Notes: a model not told the origin generated them from the letters alone. DNA of 64,000 nucleotides from Pedobacter zeaxanthinifaciens (GCF_003313335.1 NZ_QMHP01000008.1:33383-97382), one strand, 5' to 3'; shown: positions 18,438 to 28,023, counted from the first letter of the stretch. Program-made: numbers and translations.

Positions 18438-20315
18438 TTATTGCTTTAATACTGGTAAAGATAGGAAAGAACTGTTTGTGATGTCATGATAAATGCGTTG
18501 CGTAGCTTTCTTAAAATCTTTAGGTTCAGCTTCGTAAATGTTCATGAATTGCTGCGGATTTCTATCTGCTAGCGGAAACCAAGAGTGCTGTATCTGCACC
18601 ATGATGCGGTGTCCTTTTTTGAAGGTGTGGCCAACATCTGGCAGTGCATATTTTACGTTAGTTACTTGATTTGGCACAAAGGCTTCAGGTTTTTCAAAAC
18701 TATTACGGTATTTACCTCTCAAAATTTCTCCTCGCACCAACATTTGGTAACCCGCCATCATTTTATTTTGATCCGCTGGCGATGTTGCTTTGGTATCTTC
18801 TGGATATACATCAATCAACTTCACCACATAATCTGCATCGGTGCCAGTGGTGCTTACCATCAAATTGGCCAAAACTGGACCAGTAAGCGTGATATCTTCC
18901 GTTAAAACATCGGTTTGATACGTTTTTACATCCGGTCTTCTTGAAGCAAAACGCTGGTCATCAATCATGTATTCCCTTGTGCGGTTTGCCTGTATGCCAT
19001 CTTGATAAGGTACGGGTGTGTTTGGATCGCTTACATATTCATCAAAGCTGTTGCTCTGGTTTGGTTTGCTGAAAGAAAGCTTTCCGTTTGGCTGAAAGTA
19101 AAGCGATTTTAGCTCCACGTTTTGTGGTGGCCAAGTGTTAAATTTATGCCACTGGTTGCTTCCCGTAAGGAAAATGTTGGCTTCGGCACCACCGAAACTA
19201 CCTACGCCTTTGAGGTAATATTTGAAGAAAGGAAGCTCCAGGTTATCTTGGTAATAAGTACTCGTAGCCGTTCCAAAGTTGATGTCTCCAAAGCTCTCGC
19301 CCTTTCCGCGTACCCAACCACCGTGAAACCAAGGTCCGGCCACTAAAATGTTATTCGCGTTTGGATTTTGTCGTTCAATGGCTTTGTAGGTTTCGAAAGC
19401 ACCGTAGGCATCTTCGGCATCAAAAAAACCACCTACCACCATCACTGCTGGCTTCACATCAGTTAAATGTCTGGTAATTTGACGAGCCTGCCAAAAAGTA
19501 TCTAGATTAGCATGTTTGAATAAGTTGTTCCAAAACTTAATGCTATCGCCCATGTATTTTTCTTTCAAATTCTTAACTGAACCTGCTTCTAAATAGAAAC
19601 GATAATTATCCTTAATTGGAAATTCAAATGGCTTTGGACCTTTGTCTGGCGTAATTGGCTTTGGACGAGGAACGCCAAATGAAGTCATGAATTTAAAAGC
19701 ATCCATTACAAACAATGCTCCGCCATGATGAAAATCATCTCCAATGAACCAATCCGTAACTGGCGCTTGTGGCGATACCGCTTTCAAAGCTGGGTGTGAT
19801 TTTACCAAGGAAGTAGTGGAATAAAAGCCAGGGTAGGAAATACCGTAAATTCCGGCCTTACCGTTGTTGTTTTTAATGTTTTTTACTAACCAATCGATGG
19901 TGTCGTAGGTATCGGTACTTTCATCGATATCCTTTTTGCCTTTGCCCAAATTGGTTGGCCTAATATCCTCAAAGTTGCCTTCGCTCATCCAACGTCCGCG
20001 AACATCTTGGTATACGAAAATGAAGCCATCACGCATTACAGCGGGATAGCCACCTAAACTGGTTTTGTATTCGTTTTCGCCATAAGGCCGCACGGTATAG
20101 GGCGTTCTGTTAATCAAAAAAGGATATTTTTTTCCTGCCGAGATATCTTTTGGGATATAAATAGCCGTGAATAGTTTGGTGCCGTCACGCATGGGAATAA
20201 GGCGTTCGATTTTGGTGTAGTGGTTGCGTACGTAAGCTGAGTCTGTTTCCTGTGCAAAAGCGTTTGATGCTAAAAAGCAGGAAGCTAGAAGAAAGGTTAG
20301 AAGTATTCTTTTCAT
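18438..20315 (-). CDS. CocE/NonD (S15-type) alpha/beta hydrolase, secreted
   Basis: 625 aa with a signal peptide (cleavage after NAFAQ). The N-terminal alpha/beta-hydrolase half carries the nucleophile Ser160 in GISYPG. A cap domain follows, and the C-terminal third is the jelly-roll domain of the X-Pro dipeptidyl-peptidase / alpha-amino-acid ester hydrolase family (DYVVKLIDVYPED, GHRIMVQIQHSWFPLADRNP). It cleaves an amide or ester bond of an exported or imported substrate; peptide, glutaryl or amino-acid ester specificity cannot be told apart. No obvious operon partner. Confidence 0.87.
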   Translation of the reverse strand: MKRILLTFLLASCFLASNAFAQETDSAYVRNHYTKIERLIPMRDGTKLFTAIYIPKDISAGKKYPFLINRTPYTVRPYGENEYKTSLGGYPAVMRDGFIFVYQDVRGRWMSEGNFEDIRPTNLGKGKKDIDESTDTYDTIDWLVKNIKNNNGKAGIYGISYPGFYSTTSLVKSHPALKAVSPQAPVTDWFIGDDFHHGGALFVMDAFKFMTSFGVPRPKPITPDKGPKPFEFPIKDNYRFYLEAGSVKNLKEKYMGDSIKFWNNLFKHANLDTFWQARQITRHLTDVKPAVMVVGGFFDAEDAYGAFETYKAIERQNPNANNILVAGPWFHGGWVRGKGESFGDINFGTATSTYYQDNLELPFFKYYLKGVGSFGGAEANIFLTGSNQWHKFNTWPPQNVELKSLYFQPNGKLSFSKPNQSNSFDEYVSDPNTPVPYQDGIQANRTREYMIDDQRFASRRPDVKTYQTDVLTEDITLTGPVLANLMVSTTGTDADYVVKLIDVYPEDTKATSPADQNKMMAGYQMLVRGEILRGKYRNSFEKPEAFVPNQVTNVKYALPDVGHTFKKGHRIMVQIQHSWFPLADRNPQQFMNIYEAEPKDFKKATQRIYHDITNSSFLSLPVLKQ

Positions 20316-20351
20316 TGTGAAAGTTGGTTAGGGAGCTAAATGTTTGTCGAT

Positions 20352-20440
20352 TGCTTGGGATTGCTTCGTCGTTCCTCCTCGCAAAGACGAAAATAGTAGC
20401 GTCACTGCGAGTTTACGAAGCAGTCTTGGAGATTGCTTTT
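20352..20440. repeat. Interspersed repeat, GATTGCTTCG type
   Basis: GATTGCTTCGTCGTTCCTCC, then a degenerate inverted partner (GCGTCACTGCGAGTTTACG). Same family as 13731 and 18346. Confidence 0.65.
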
Positions 20441-20441
20441 A

Positions 20442-20477
20442 AAAGAAAAGCTTCCCATTTTGAGAAGCTTTCTTAAG
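20442..20477 (-). terminator. Terminator of the 57-aa membrane protein gene
   Basis: On the minus strand GAAAGCTTC and GAAGCTTTTC form a stem around a short loop and are followed by TTTT. Confidence 0.7.
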
Positions 20478-20479
20478 TC

Positions 20480-20653
20480 TTAGTGTCCGCCGTCGGCAGT
20501 ATCAACAGGTTTACGGAAAGCAAAGCCTAAAATAAAATAAATTAAGGCGATTACGTACCAAACCGTTGGGCAATCATTATTAAATACCAATAATCCAAAA
20601 AGGAGGGCGCCTAGGCCAACCACAAAAAATGGAATGTTTCTTAATCTAATCAT
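20480..20653 (-). CDS. Small membrane protein, 57 aa
   Basis: A short open frame (ATG at 20653, TAA at 20480) encodes two hydrophobic segments: IPFFVVGLGALLFGLLVF and VWYVIALIYFILGFAF. They are joined by NNDCPT, with a basic N-terminus (MIRLRN) and a polar tail ending in ADGGH. It sits 53 bases after the long helicase gene on the same strand and directly before a good terminator, so it looks genuine and possibly co-transcribed. No family was recognised. An inner-membrane location is inferred from hydrophobicity alone. Confidence 0.7.
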   Translation of the reverse strand: MIRLRNIPFFVVGLGALLFGLLVFNNDCPTVWYVIALIYFILGFAFRKPVDTADGGH

Positions 20654-20706
20654 ATTCAAACTTAGATAAAGTTGGATAGATAAGCAATAATAATTTAGCT
20701 TAACAT

Positions 20707-23700
20707 TTAAAGAACGGTCTTCCTCTCAAAAACAAGCTCCGGTAAAACTACTTTAATTTCCTGTTCAGTATCTTCTTTTTTCCAGTAGATGATAAAATTC
20801 ACCTTTGCACTTTTCAGTTTATAGTTCTTCGCTTTCATGCTTTCAATTTGTTGAATGAAATACTTCGAGAATTTTAAAATAGAGTTTCCTTTATGATCCA
20901 AGCATTCGTCATCGTTTATGAACATTGAATCTCCACTAGTAAGCTGTTCAATAAAATTTTGCTTTTTGATAAAATAATCTAACCATACATCTTTCAATGA
21001 CAAATGCATTGCTAATTCATTAGGAGGTAAATAAATTTCTTTATTGTCTACTCGTTCTAAATTTTCGGCTGTTAAATTATCGAGAAAGTTAGAGTTTAAA
21101 TGAATCGTTAAATTTTGTTTTGCTCTTGTCATTGCAACATACAACTGTCGTTTAGCTTCGTCGGTTGTAATATTAAAGTTTTCAAGCATCAAAAAAACAT
21201 TATCAAACTCTCTTCCTTTAGCTTTATGTATGGTTGAAACAAAAATGGTCTCTCCGTTTTCGCTATAAAAATCTTCCAATTTCGATTCTCGTATAAAAAC
21301 TTCTAGATCAGATTTATATTTTCGTTTCGGGTTAGATGCTTCGAATTCCTTAATGATATTTCCTAATATTTCTAATTTGGTACTAAGCCGATATCTACTC
21401 ACAACCTGTTTTTTTGCATTTAACCAAACTTCGTCTGTGATTAGGAAAATATCACTCCGTAAATTAAGATGATTTAGAAAATATCTTACTTCTGCCAAAT
21501 TATACAAATTAAATCCATCGTTACTTTGTATAAGTTTAGCTTTTAAATTGTTTTTTAATAGTAGTCCAGCAATCTGTAGTGCATCTTCATTGGCTTTTGT
21601 TAATACGCAAGTTGTGCCTGAAAGACCAGTATTAATGAGGTCATTTACCAGAGGAATGGCAAGGTTTTCACTTTGGTAGCGTACAATTTTCAATTTACCA
21701 TCGTCATTTTGAGTTGCGATGATTGGTGTGTTTTTTAGTCTGTGAGAAATTCTTTTTACAAATTGGTTTGTAAAATTTACGAGATTGACTTTGCTTCTAT
21801 AATTTTCTATTAATTCATGTTTAACTGCGTTATTCACGTTGATGAATTGTTCAAGGTATTTTGAGCTAGCACCTCTAAATTCGTAAATATTTTGATCATC
21901 GTCTCCTACTGCAATCACTCTCATTTCCTCGTTTTGCTCCATTAAAATATTAATCAACTCAAATTCATCTTTATCCATGTCTTGAGCTTCGTCTATAACT
22001 AAAACCGTTTTTGTTATTCTACTAGCTTCAACTTCGTAATTATTTATTTTTTGAATAGTTGTTTTTACAATTTCACTAGATTTTTCTAAACTGCCCACCT
22101 TACCCAGCAAATCGAAACAGTAAGAATGAAAAGTTTTAATCTCAATAAAATTTGCTACGTTGCCTATCAATTTAAGCAGGCGTTTTTTAAACTCAGTTGC
22201 AGCGGCTCTCGAAAATGTAATCATTAACAATTGTTCATGTTTTACATCTTCCATTAAAAGTAGAGATGCTAATTTATGAACAAGAACCCTTGTTTTTCCA
22301 CTTCCAGGCCCTGCAGCAACAGCAATGTGTTTGTTCTCATTATCGTTAATAATCTTTAATTGTGTTGGCGAAAGTTCACCAAAAAGTTGCCTGAATTTTG
22401 CAGGTGTAATGTTGCGCTTAATTTCATTCTGCCTGCTTCCTTTAAAGTATTTATTAAGAAACGATGAATAATTGAGCTGAAAATAATCTTCTACAAATTG
22501 TAGCGCATTTTTGTAGTCATCGATCATTTTAGTAGCGTACTCACCTACAATGTGGATTTGCTGAATTTTGCTTTCGTAAAATTGGTGTAGCTTCTGATAA
22601 TCGTCTTTTGTATAGCGCTTTTTGTTGTCATTTTCAGTACGCTCAATAGTTAATCGGTTGTAAACAACCAAAAAGCCACCTTCAATCTTTATGGCCTCAA
22701 TGCGTGATAAGTAAAAGAGGGTATCTTCAACATCATCAAGACTAATATCGACTTTAAATAGGCTGTCGTTATAATCATAAGCATTTTTTAGCTCTTGAAC
22801 AGAAAATTCAACCAACACTTCATCTTTTGTCAACTCTTCTTTAGAAACATTTAAATTACTTTTTTTATAAAGAAAATCAACAATAAACTTAGCCAAGGTA
22901 TGTCGTTTTTCTAGTTTGTCTTTCAGCAATGATTTTTTATGTAAAGCAGCTATTGCGACATGGTTTTTCGAGTCCAGATTTTTTCTTTTGATCCAGTTTT
23001 TAATTGCCCAAAAATTAATAATCGTTTTAATCTGATTGGTGCCAACATCAGTGAGTCCATTGTCTTCGGCTTGCTCATTGAGTTCTTTTAAATGAAATAT
23101 GTGCTCTTGTTCGTCAAAAAAAGGGAATAGAAAGTTTTCGATTTTGCTGAAAGTATCGACAATGTTGTATGAACGGTTTTTGCTTTCGCCTTTTTTAACA
23201 AATGCCGTTAAATCTTTTGCATCTGCTAAAATTTTCTCTTCTCGCAAAAGATTAATGATGGTAATTACTTCTTCTTTTACAATTCCTAAGTGATCGCTGA
23301 TATAGTCAACTCTTGATTCAGCACTTTCATCACTTGAATGTTTTCGGCTTTTGCTAGAAAAGAGTTTTTTGATAATTCTAATAGCCTTCGCTTTATGGTT
23401 TTCTAGCAGTTTTTCCGAGGCATTAATTTTATCAATTGCTTCTTGTGCATTTTTTGAAAGAATACTGTTGGCAAAGACTCGAGGCATGTTTTGGCCTCTC
23501 TTCAAATATCCTGCATCTTCTAACGCTGCAATAGCTGTGTTTACACGTGTTTCTATATCTGCAACGCTATCATCCCAACCAGCTAGCCTGGCAATTTCTA
23601 AAGCAGAGTTTGAAACTTTTGTGCGAAATTTCGTGATTTCTTTAATTGCCTTCCAAACCTGTTGAATTTCTTTGATGGATAATTTGGTTTGATTAAGTAA

Positions 23701-25527
23701 AATAAAGTGCTTGCTTAAATCTTCTTCGTTAAAAAGTACAAAACATTCTGCAGTAATATTTTCATCTCTACCAGCTCTACCTGCTTCTTGTACGTAATTT
23801 TCTAGTGAATCTGAAATTTCGAAATGAATAACCATTCCCACATCTTTTTTATCGACACCCATCCCGAAAGCAGACGTTGCCACCATTATCTGTGTTTCGC
23901 CGTTGATAAAAGAATTTTGATTTGCAGACTTTTCAGCCTTGTCCATTTTTCCGTGATATGCTTTTGCACTAAATCCGTCTTTAAATAGTCTTTCTGCTAG
24001 TAGAAAGGCTTTTCTAGTTCTTGATACATAAATAATGGTAGGGCAATTTTTTAATTCGATCAAATCTCTAACGGTTTGATATTTGTCATCTTCATCTCCC
24101 TTTTCGTAAACTTTGTATCGAAGATTTGTCCTTGATGCCTTTGAGGTAAATACTTCAAGGTTAAGCGAAAGTTTCTCTTTAAAGTAATCTTTGATATCTT
24201 CGATTACCTTTTGTTTCGCTGTAGCAGTAAAGCAAGAAACGGGAATTCCATCTTCCAGATTTTTCTTTTCCTGAATGGATTTAATGAAGTCCCCTATGTA
24301 TAAATAATCTACTCTAAAATCTTGACCCCAAGAGGAGAAACAATGTGCTTCGTCTATTACAAAGCGTGCAATTTTTCTACCAAGAACTAAGCGCTCAATA
24401 GTTTTTGACCGTAGCGATTCAGGTGATATATATAGAATTGAAGCAGAGCCATTTTCAACCCTTTCGAAAGATTTTGCCCTTTCAATGGGGTCAAGTAAAC
24501 CATTTATTGTTACCGCATCAGTTATTCCAATTTTTTCCAGATTGTCTACTTGGTCTTTCATTAACGACTGCAGTGGGGATATTACAATAGTTAATGACCT
24601 GGAATTCTCGCCGCTCATTAAGGCCGGCACTTGGAATGTAATAGATTTTCCACCGCCTGTGGGAAAAATGGAAAGTATAGATTTATTACTAAGAGCAGCT
24701 TTAACAGCATTTTCTTGTAACGGTTCATCACCATATTTTCTATACGTATCGAATCCGAAAAATCTTTTTAGCCCTTTTTGGGCATCTAAAGCGGTATTGC
24801 AATACGAGCAGCCGCTCAGGCAAGGCTTATTTCGTAAGCGAAACATAATTCGTTCCGTTTCAGGATAGTTTTTTAAAACCCATGGTGGTGTTATGGAGTG
24901 TATTTTTTTATGCTCAACGAAAGAGTTAATTAATGATAAACAATAAGCAAGCTCAATTGGATGTTCTGAAGTTTCTCGATGCAATGATACTTGTTTGCAA
25001 ATTTGATTTTCAAATCTTTGGTGGATTATGCTTTCGATTTCTGCGGTTGAGACGCTATAGTTGATATAGTTAAAAAATCCACTAAATTCTTTTTGTTTAT
25101 GTAGCAGTGAGTAAAAAATTTGTTTGAGTTCTTGATCAGCTTGATCAAAAGTAGCTACTTCATCGTAAAATAAATCTCGTGCCTTTATCGAATCGTTAAG
25201 CGGGTTGTTGGTGTCTTCTGATTGCAACTTATCATCTTTGATTAGCGAATGATAAGGGTTTGCTGGAAAAAGCAGCGGCGAAAGAAACAAAGTGTCAATA
25301 ATATTGCTGCTATTTATTCCTGCACTTTCAAGTGCTTTAGAAACGTATTTTACATCGTGGTTTAGTATATTATGTCCACAAATGAACTTTACTCCGGAAA
25401 TGAATTCTGCAAACTCTGTCAGTGAAGCCTTGTGGAAACGCAATCCATTATCCCTGATACCACCGATATCAACAACTTTGTAACTTTTGGCGTCAATTTC
25501 CGTATCAATAAATGCAATAGTATTCAA
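20707..25527 (-). CDS. DnaQ-like exonuclease / RecQ helicase / UvrD-like helicase fusion
   Basis: A 1606-aa cytoplasmic DNA-processing protein. Residues 1-130 hold a DEDDh exonuclease set (D8, E10, D58, H93-x4-D98). A cysteine knot-like C236-x3-C-x2-C243 follows. RecQ helicase motifs are at TGGGKS (290-295), DEAH (392-395), TAT (434-436) and QEAGRAGRD (580-588). The usual RecQ zinc subdomain is missing, and a winged-helix-like region follows (650-950). A second, UvrD-type helicase has GPGSGKT (1073-1079), DEAQD (1189-1193), GDDDQNIYEFRGA (1208-1220), and VAMTRAK (1464-1470). The start is a TTG, the first possible codon after an in-frame stop, with an 18-bp palindrome just upstream. Repair or phage-defence roles are both possible. 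Confidence 0.93.
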   Translation of the reverse strand: MNTIAFIDTEIDAKSYKVVDIGGIRDNGLRFHKASLTEFAEFISGVKFICGHNILNHDVKYVSKALESAGINSSNIIDTLFLSPLLFPANPYHSLIKDDKLQSEDTNNPLNDSIKARDLFYDEVATFDQADQELKQIFYSLLHKQKEFSGFFNYINYSVSTAEIESIIHQRFENQICKQVSLHRETSEHPIELAYCLSLINSFVEHKKIHSITPPWVLKNYPETERIMFRLRNKPCLSGCSYCNTALDAQKGLKRFFGFDTYRKYGDEPLQENAVKAALSNKSILSIFPTGGGKSITFQVPALMSGENSRSLTIVISPLQSLMKDQVDNLEKIGITDAVTINGLLDPIERAKSFERVENGSASILYISPESLRSKTIERLVLGRKIARFVIDEAHCFSSWGQDFRVDYLYIGDFIKSIQEKKNLEDGIPVSCFTATAKQKVIEDIKDYFKEKLSLNLEVFTSKASRTNLRYKVYEKGDEDDKYQTVRDLIELKNCPTIIYVSRTRKAFLLAERLFKDGFSAKAYHGKMDKAEKSANQNSFINGETQIMVATSAFGMGVDKKDVGMVIHFEISDSLENYVQEAGRAGRDENITAECFVLFNEEDLSKHFILLNQTKLSIKEIQQVWKAIKEITKFRTKVSNSALEIARLAGWDDSVADIETRVNTAIAALEDAGYLKRGQNMPRVFANSILSKNAQEAIDKINASEKLLENHKAKAIRIIKKLFSSKSRKHSSDESAESRVDYISDHLGIVKEEVITIINLLREEKILADAKDLTAFVKKGESKNRSYNIVDTFSKIENFLFPFFDEQEHIFHLKELNEQAEDNGLTDVGTNQIKTIINFWAIKNWIKRKNLDSKNHVAIAALHKKSLLKDKLEKRHTLAKFIVDFLYKKSNLNVSKEELTKDEVLVEFSVQELKNAYDYNDSLFKVDISLDDVEDTLFYLSRIEAIKIEGGFLVVYNRLTIERTENDNKKRYTKDDYQKLHQFYESKIQQIHIVGEYATKMIDDYKNALQFVEDYFQLNYSSFLNKYFKGSRQNEIKRNITPAKFRQLFGELSPTQLKIINDNENKHIAVAAGPGSGKTRVLVHKLASLLLMEDVKHEQLLMITFSRAAATEFKKRLLKLIGNVANFIEIKTFHSYCFDLLGKVGSLEKSSEIVKTTIQKINNYEVEASRITKTVLVIDEAQDMDKDEFELINILMEQNEEMRVIAVGDDDQNIYEFRGASSKYLEQFINVNNAVKHELIENYRSKVNLVNFTNQFVKRISHRLKNTPIIATQNDDGKLKIVRYQSENLAIPLVNDLINTGLSGTTCVLTKANEDALQIAGLLLKNNLKAKLIQSNDGFNLYNLAEVRYFLNHLNLRSDIFLITDEVWLNAKKQVVSRYRLSTKLEILGNIIKEFEASNPKRKYKSDLEVFIRESKLEDFYSENGETIFVSTIHKAKGREFDNVFLMLENFNITTDEAKRQLYVAMTRAKQNLTIHLNSNFLDNLTAENLERVDNKEIYLPPNELAMHLSLKDVWLDYFIKKQNFIEQLTSGDSMFINDDECLDHKGNSILKFSKYFIQQIESMKAKNYKLKSAKVNFIIYWKKEDTEQEIKVVLPELVFERKTVL

Positions 25528-25532
25528 TCAAA

Positions 25533-25550
25533 TATCAATAAGTATTGATA
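25533..25550. promoter_or_regulatory. Perfect palindrome before the helicase fusion gene
   Basis: TATCAATA-AG-TATTGATA lies 5 bases upstream of the TTG start codon of the fusion gene. It could be an operator or an RNA hairpin that hides the start. The role is inferred. Confidence 0.45.
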
Positions 25551-25759
25551 AATATAGGTTTTTATTGTCATTGGTTCGCTACTTAATTTAAATTAAAAAC
25601 AGCTGTTTTTTGGTTCTCAATATGCTTTTATACAGTTGTTTGTCTTGTGAAATGGGATTGCATTGGAAATCGTTTTTTTGAAGCTTGTGCCCTCAGGAGA
25701 CTTCGTAAGTTTTCAAAACTTAAAAAGTCTTACTTGTATTCGTGAAAAAAATATCGAAA

Positions 25760-26283
25760 GGAACACCCAGAAATAAAATCCATGGGTTTTTAAATCTGCT
25801 AGTTTTAAAAAGTACCCTTGTAGCAGTGTACAGGTAGATAGATTCCTCGGAACTCGGAATGACAGGTAGGCTAAAACAAAAAGATTGCAGGGAACAGCCC
25901 TGAGATAAAATCCATGGGTTTTTAAATCTGCTAGTTTTAAAAAAGATCCTTGTTGCAATGTACAGGTAGATAGATTCCTCGTTCCTCGGAATGACAGGTA
26001 GGCTAAAACAAAATATCGCAGGGAACATCCAGGAAAATCCACGGTTTTTTAAATCTACTACTTTAAAAAAGATCCTTATTTCAGTGTAGACGCTAGATAG
26101 ATTCCTCGTTCCTCGGAATGACAGGTTGGTTAGGACAAAAAGATTGCAAGGAACGTGCAGGAATAAAACCGATGTGTTTTTAAATCTGCTACTTTAAAAA
26201 AGATCCTTATTTCAGTGTAGACGCTAGATAGATTCCTCGGAACTCGGAATGACAGATAGGCTAAAACACAAAGATTACGACGA
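25760..26283. repeat. Four tandem copies of a roughly 130-bp repeat
   Basis: Four units begin near 25760, 25891, 26023 and 26152. Each has an ATCCATGGGTTTTTAAATC-like segment, a CCTTGTTGCAATGTACAGG-like segment, and the palindromic word ATTCCTCGNNNCTCGGAATG, then a purine-rich joint. The pairs 1/2 and 3/4 are most alike in their central parts. The palindromic core resembles the interspersed elements at 13731 and 32450. The open frames across it repeat the same junk peptide and are not genes. Nothing else is seen between 25551 and 25760. Confidence 0.88.
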
Positions 26284-26350
26284 ATAGCCTCGAAGTAAAT
26301 TCTGGATTAGGTTGTGATGAAATTCAGCTGTTGCTTTACATATCCATTTT

Positions 26351-26523
26351 AAACCCCAAACTTTACAACTTTACAACTTTACAACATTTCAACTTTACAA
26401 CATTTCAACTTTACAACATTTCAACTTTAGAACATTTCAACTTTAGAACATTTCAACTTTACAACATCACAACATCACAACATCACAACTTTACAACTTT
26501 ACAACATTCCAACTTTTCAACAA
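26351..26523. repeat. CAACTTTACAACATTT tandem tract before lpdA
   Basis: About ten imperfect copies of a 15-16 base unit with shorter AACATCAC variants. It is almost free of G on the plus strand and ends about 45 bases before the lpdA ATG. The same unit precedes sucB at 12293-12330. Confidence 0.88.
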
Positions 26524-26568
26524 TAAAACAAATCACTAACTTAGCCGCACAAAAATTCTTAGAAGATC

Positions 26569-27975
26569 ATGCAATACGATGTAGTTGTTATTGGCTCGGG
26601 GCCGGGCGGTTATGTAGGTGCCATCCGTTGTGCACAATTAGGTTTAAAAACAGCGGTAGTTGAAAAGTATAAAACTTATGGCGGTACCTGCTTAAACGTA
26701 GGTTGTATCCCGTCAAAGGCATTGTTAGATTCATCGGAACACTTCCATAATGCAGCCCATACGTTTACCACTCACGGTATCAATTTAAAAGATTTAAAGG
26801 TTGATATGAAGCAGATGATTGCCCGTAAGGATGACGTGGTGGCTCAAAACACTGCAGGTATTACTTATTTGTTCAAGAAAAATAAAATTGATGCTTACGA
26901 AGGTGTAGGCTCATTTGAAGATAAAAATACAATTGTAGTAACTAAAGCTGATGGAAGCACAGAAAAGTTAACTGCAAAGAATGTAATTATTGCTACGGGT
27001 TCTAAGCCAACTGCTTTGCCGTTTTTGCCTGTAGATAAAAAGCGAATCATTACTTCTACCGAAGCTTTAAACCTTCAGGAAGTACCTAAAACCATGGTAG
27101 TTATTGGTGGCGGTGTGATTGGTTTGGAATTAGGCTCGGTTTACGCCCGTTTGGGTACTAAAGTTACCGTTGTTGAATTTGCTCCTTCCATCATCGGCAC
27201 TATGGATGCTGGCTTAGGTAAGGAATTGCAACGAGTATTGAAAAAACAGCTAGGCATGGAGTTTTTAACCAGCCACAAAGTTACCGGAGCATCAGTTAAA
27301 GGTAAAGTAGTTACAGTTACGGCTGATAATGCTAAAGGTGAGGCGGTAAAATTGGAAGCCGACTATTGCATTGTTGCTGTGGGTAGAACCGCTTACACAG
27401 CTGGTTTAGGTTTAGAGAAAATTGGCATCACTCCTGAAGAGCGAGGTAACAAAATTCCTGTAAATGATCATTTAGAGACTTCGGTTGCTGGTGTATATGC
27501 CATTGGCGATGTAGTTAAAGGGGCGATGTTAGCTCACAAAGCGGAAGACGAAGGTATTTACGTAGCAGAGCGTATTGCCGGACAAAAACCACATATCAAT
27601 TATAACTTAATCCCTGGTGTGGTTTACACTTGGCCAGAGGTTGCGTCTGTGGGTCAAACCGAGGAGCAGTTGAAAGCGGCTGGCGTAAAATACAAAGCAG
27701 GTTCGTTCCCTTTTAAAGCTAGTGGACGTGCAAAAGCTAGTATGGATACCGATGGTTTTGTGAAAGTATTGGCTGATGAAAAAACAGACGAAATTTTAGG
27801 AATCCACATGATTGGCCCACGTGCTGCTGATATGATTGCAGAGGCTGTGGTAGCTATGGAATTCCGTGCTTCGGCTGAAGATATTGCTAGAATTTGCCAT
27901 GCACACCCAACTTATACCGAAGCTTTAAAAGAAGCTGCTTTAGCGGCTACTGAAAACAGAGCGATACATATTTAA
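26569..27975 (+). CDS. lpdA: Dihydrolipoyl dehydrogenase (E3)
   Basis: 468 aa, full length. FAD-binding GSGPGGYVGA is at the N-terminus. The redox-active disulfide is GGTCLNVGCIPSKAL, followed by the NAD-binding VIGGGVIGLELGSVYARLG, the FAD motif VYAIGDV, and the C-terminal catalytic HAHPTYTEALKEA. It re-oxidises the dihydrolipoyl arm of E2 and reduces NAD. Because sucA and sucB lie 13 kb upstream with no other E3 in the window, it likely serves 2-oxoglutarate dehydrogenase and perhaps other lipoyl complexes. The start follows the repeat tract; a terminator is at 28024. Confidence 0.97.
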   Translation: MQYDVVVIGSGPGGYVGAIRCAQLGLKTAVVEKYKTYGGTCLNVGCIPSKALLDSSEHFHNAAHTFTTHGINLKDLKVDMKQMIARKDDVVAQNTAGITYLFKKNKIDAYEGVGSFEDKNTIVVTKADGSTEKLTAKNVIIATGSKPTALPFLPVDKKRIITSTEALNLQEVPKTMVVIGGGVIGLELGSVYARLGTKVTVVEFAPSIIGTMDAGLGKELQRVLKKQLGMEFLTSHKVTGASVKGKVVTVTADNAKGEAVKLEADYCIVAVGRTAYTAGLGLEKIGITPEERGNKIPVNDHLETSVAGVYAIGDVVKGAMLAHKAEDEGIYVAERIAGQKPHINYNLIPGVVYTWPEVASVGQTEEQLKAAGVKYKAGSFPFKASGRAKASMDTDGFVKVLADEKTDEILGIHMIGPRAADMIAEAVVAMEFRASAEDIARICHAHPTYTEALKEAALAATENRAIHI

Positions 27976-28023
27976 GGGGTCAGGAATCAGTTGACAGTGG
28001 TCAATTAGTTACGACCTTATATC

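Noticed and set aside
25713-26042. Two 100-aa frames on the minus strand
   Set aside because: They only translate the tandem 130-bp repeat, giving the same peptide twice in different frames.
26331-26663. 110-aa frame over the lpdA start
   Set aside because: It translates the short-period repeat tract and then an alternative frame of lpdA.
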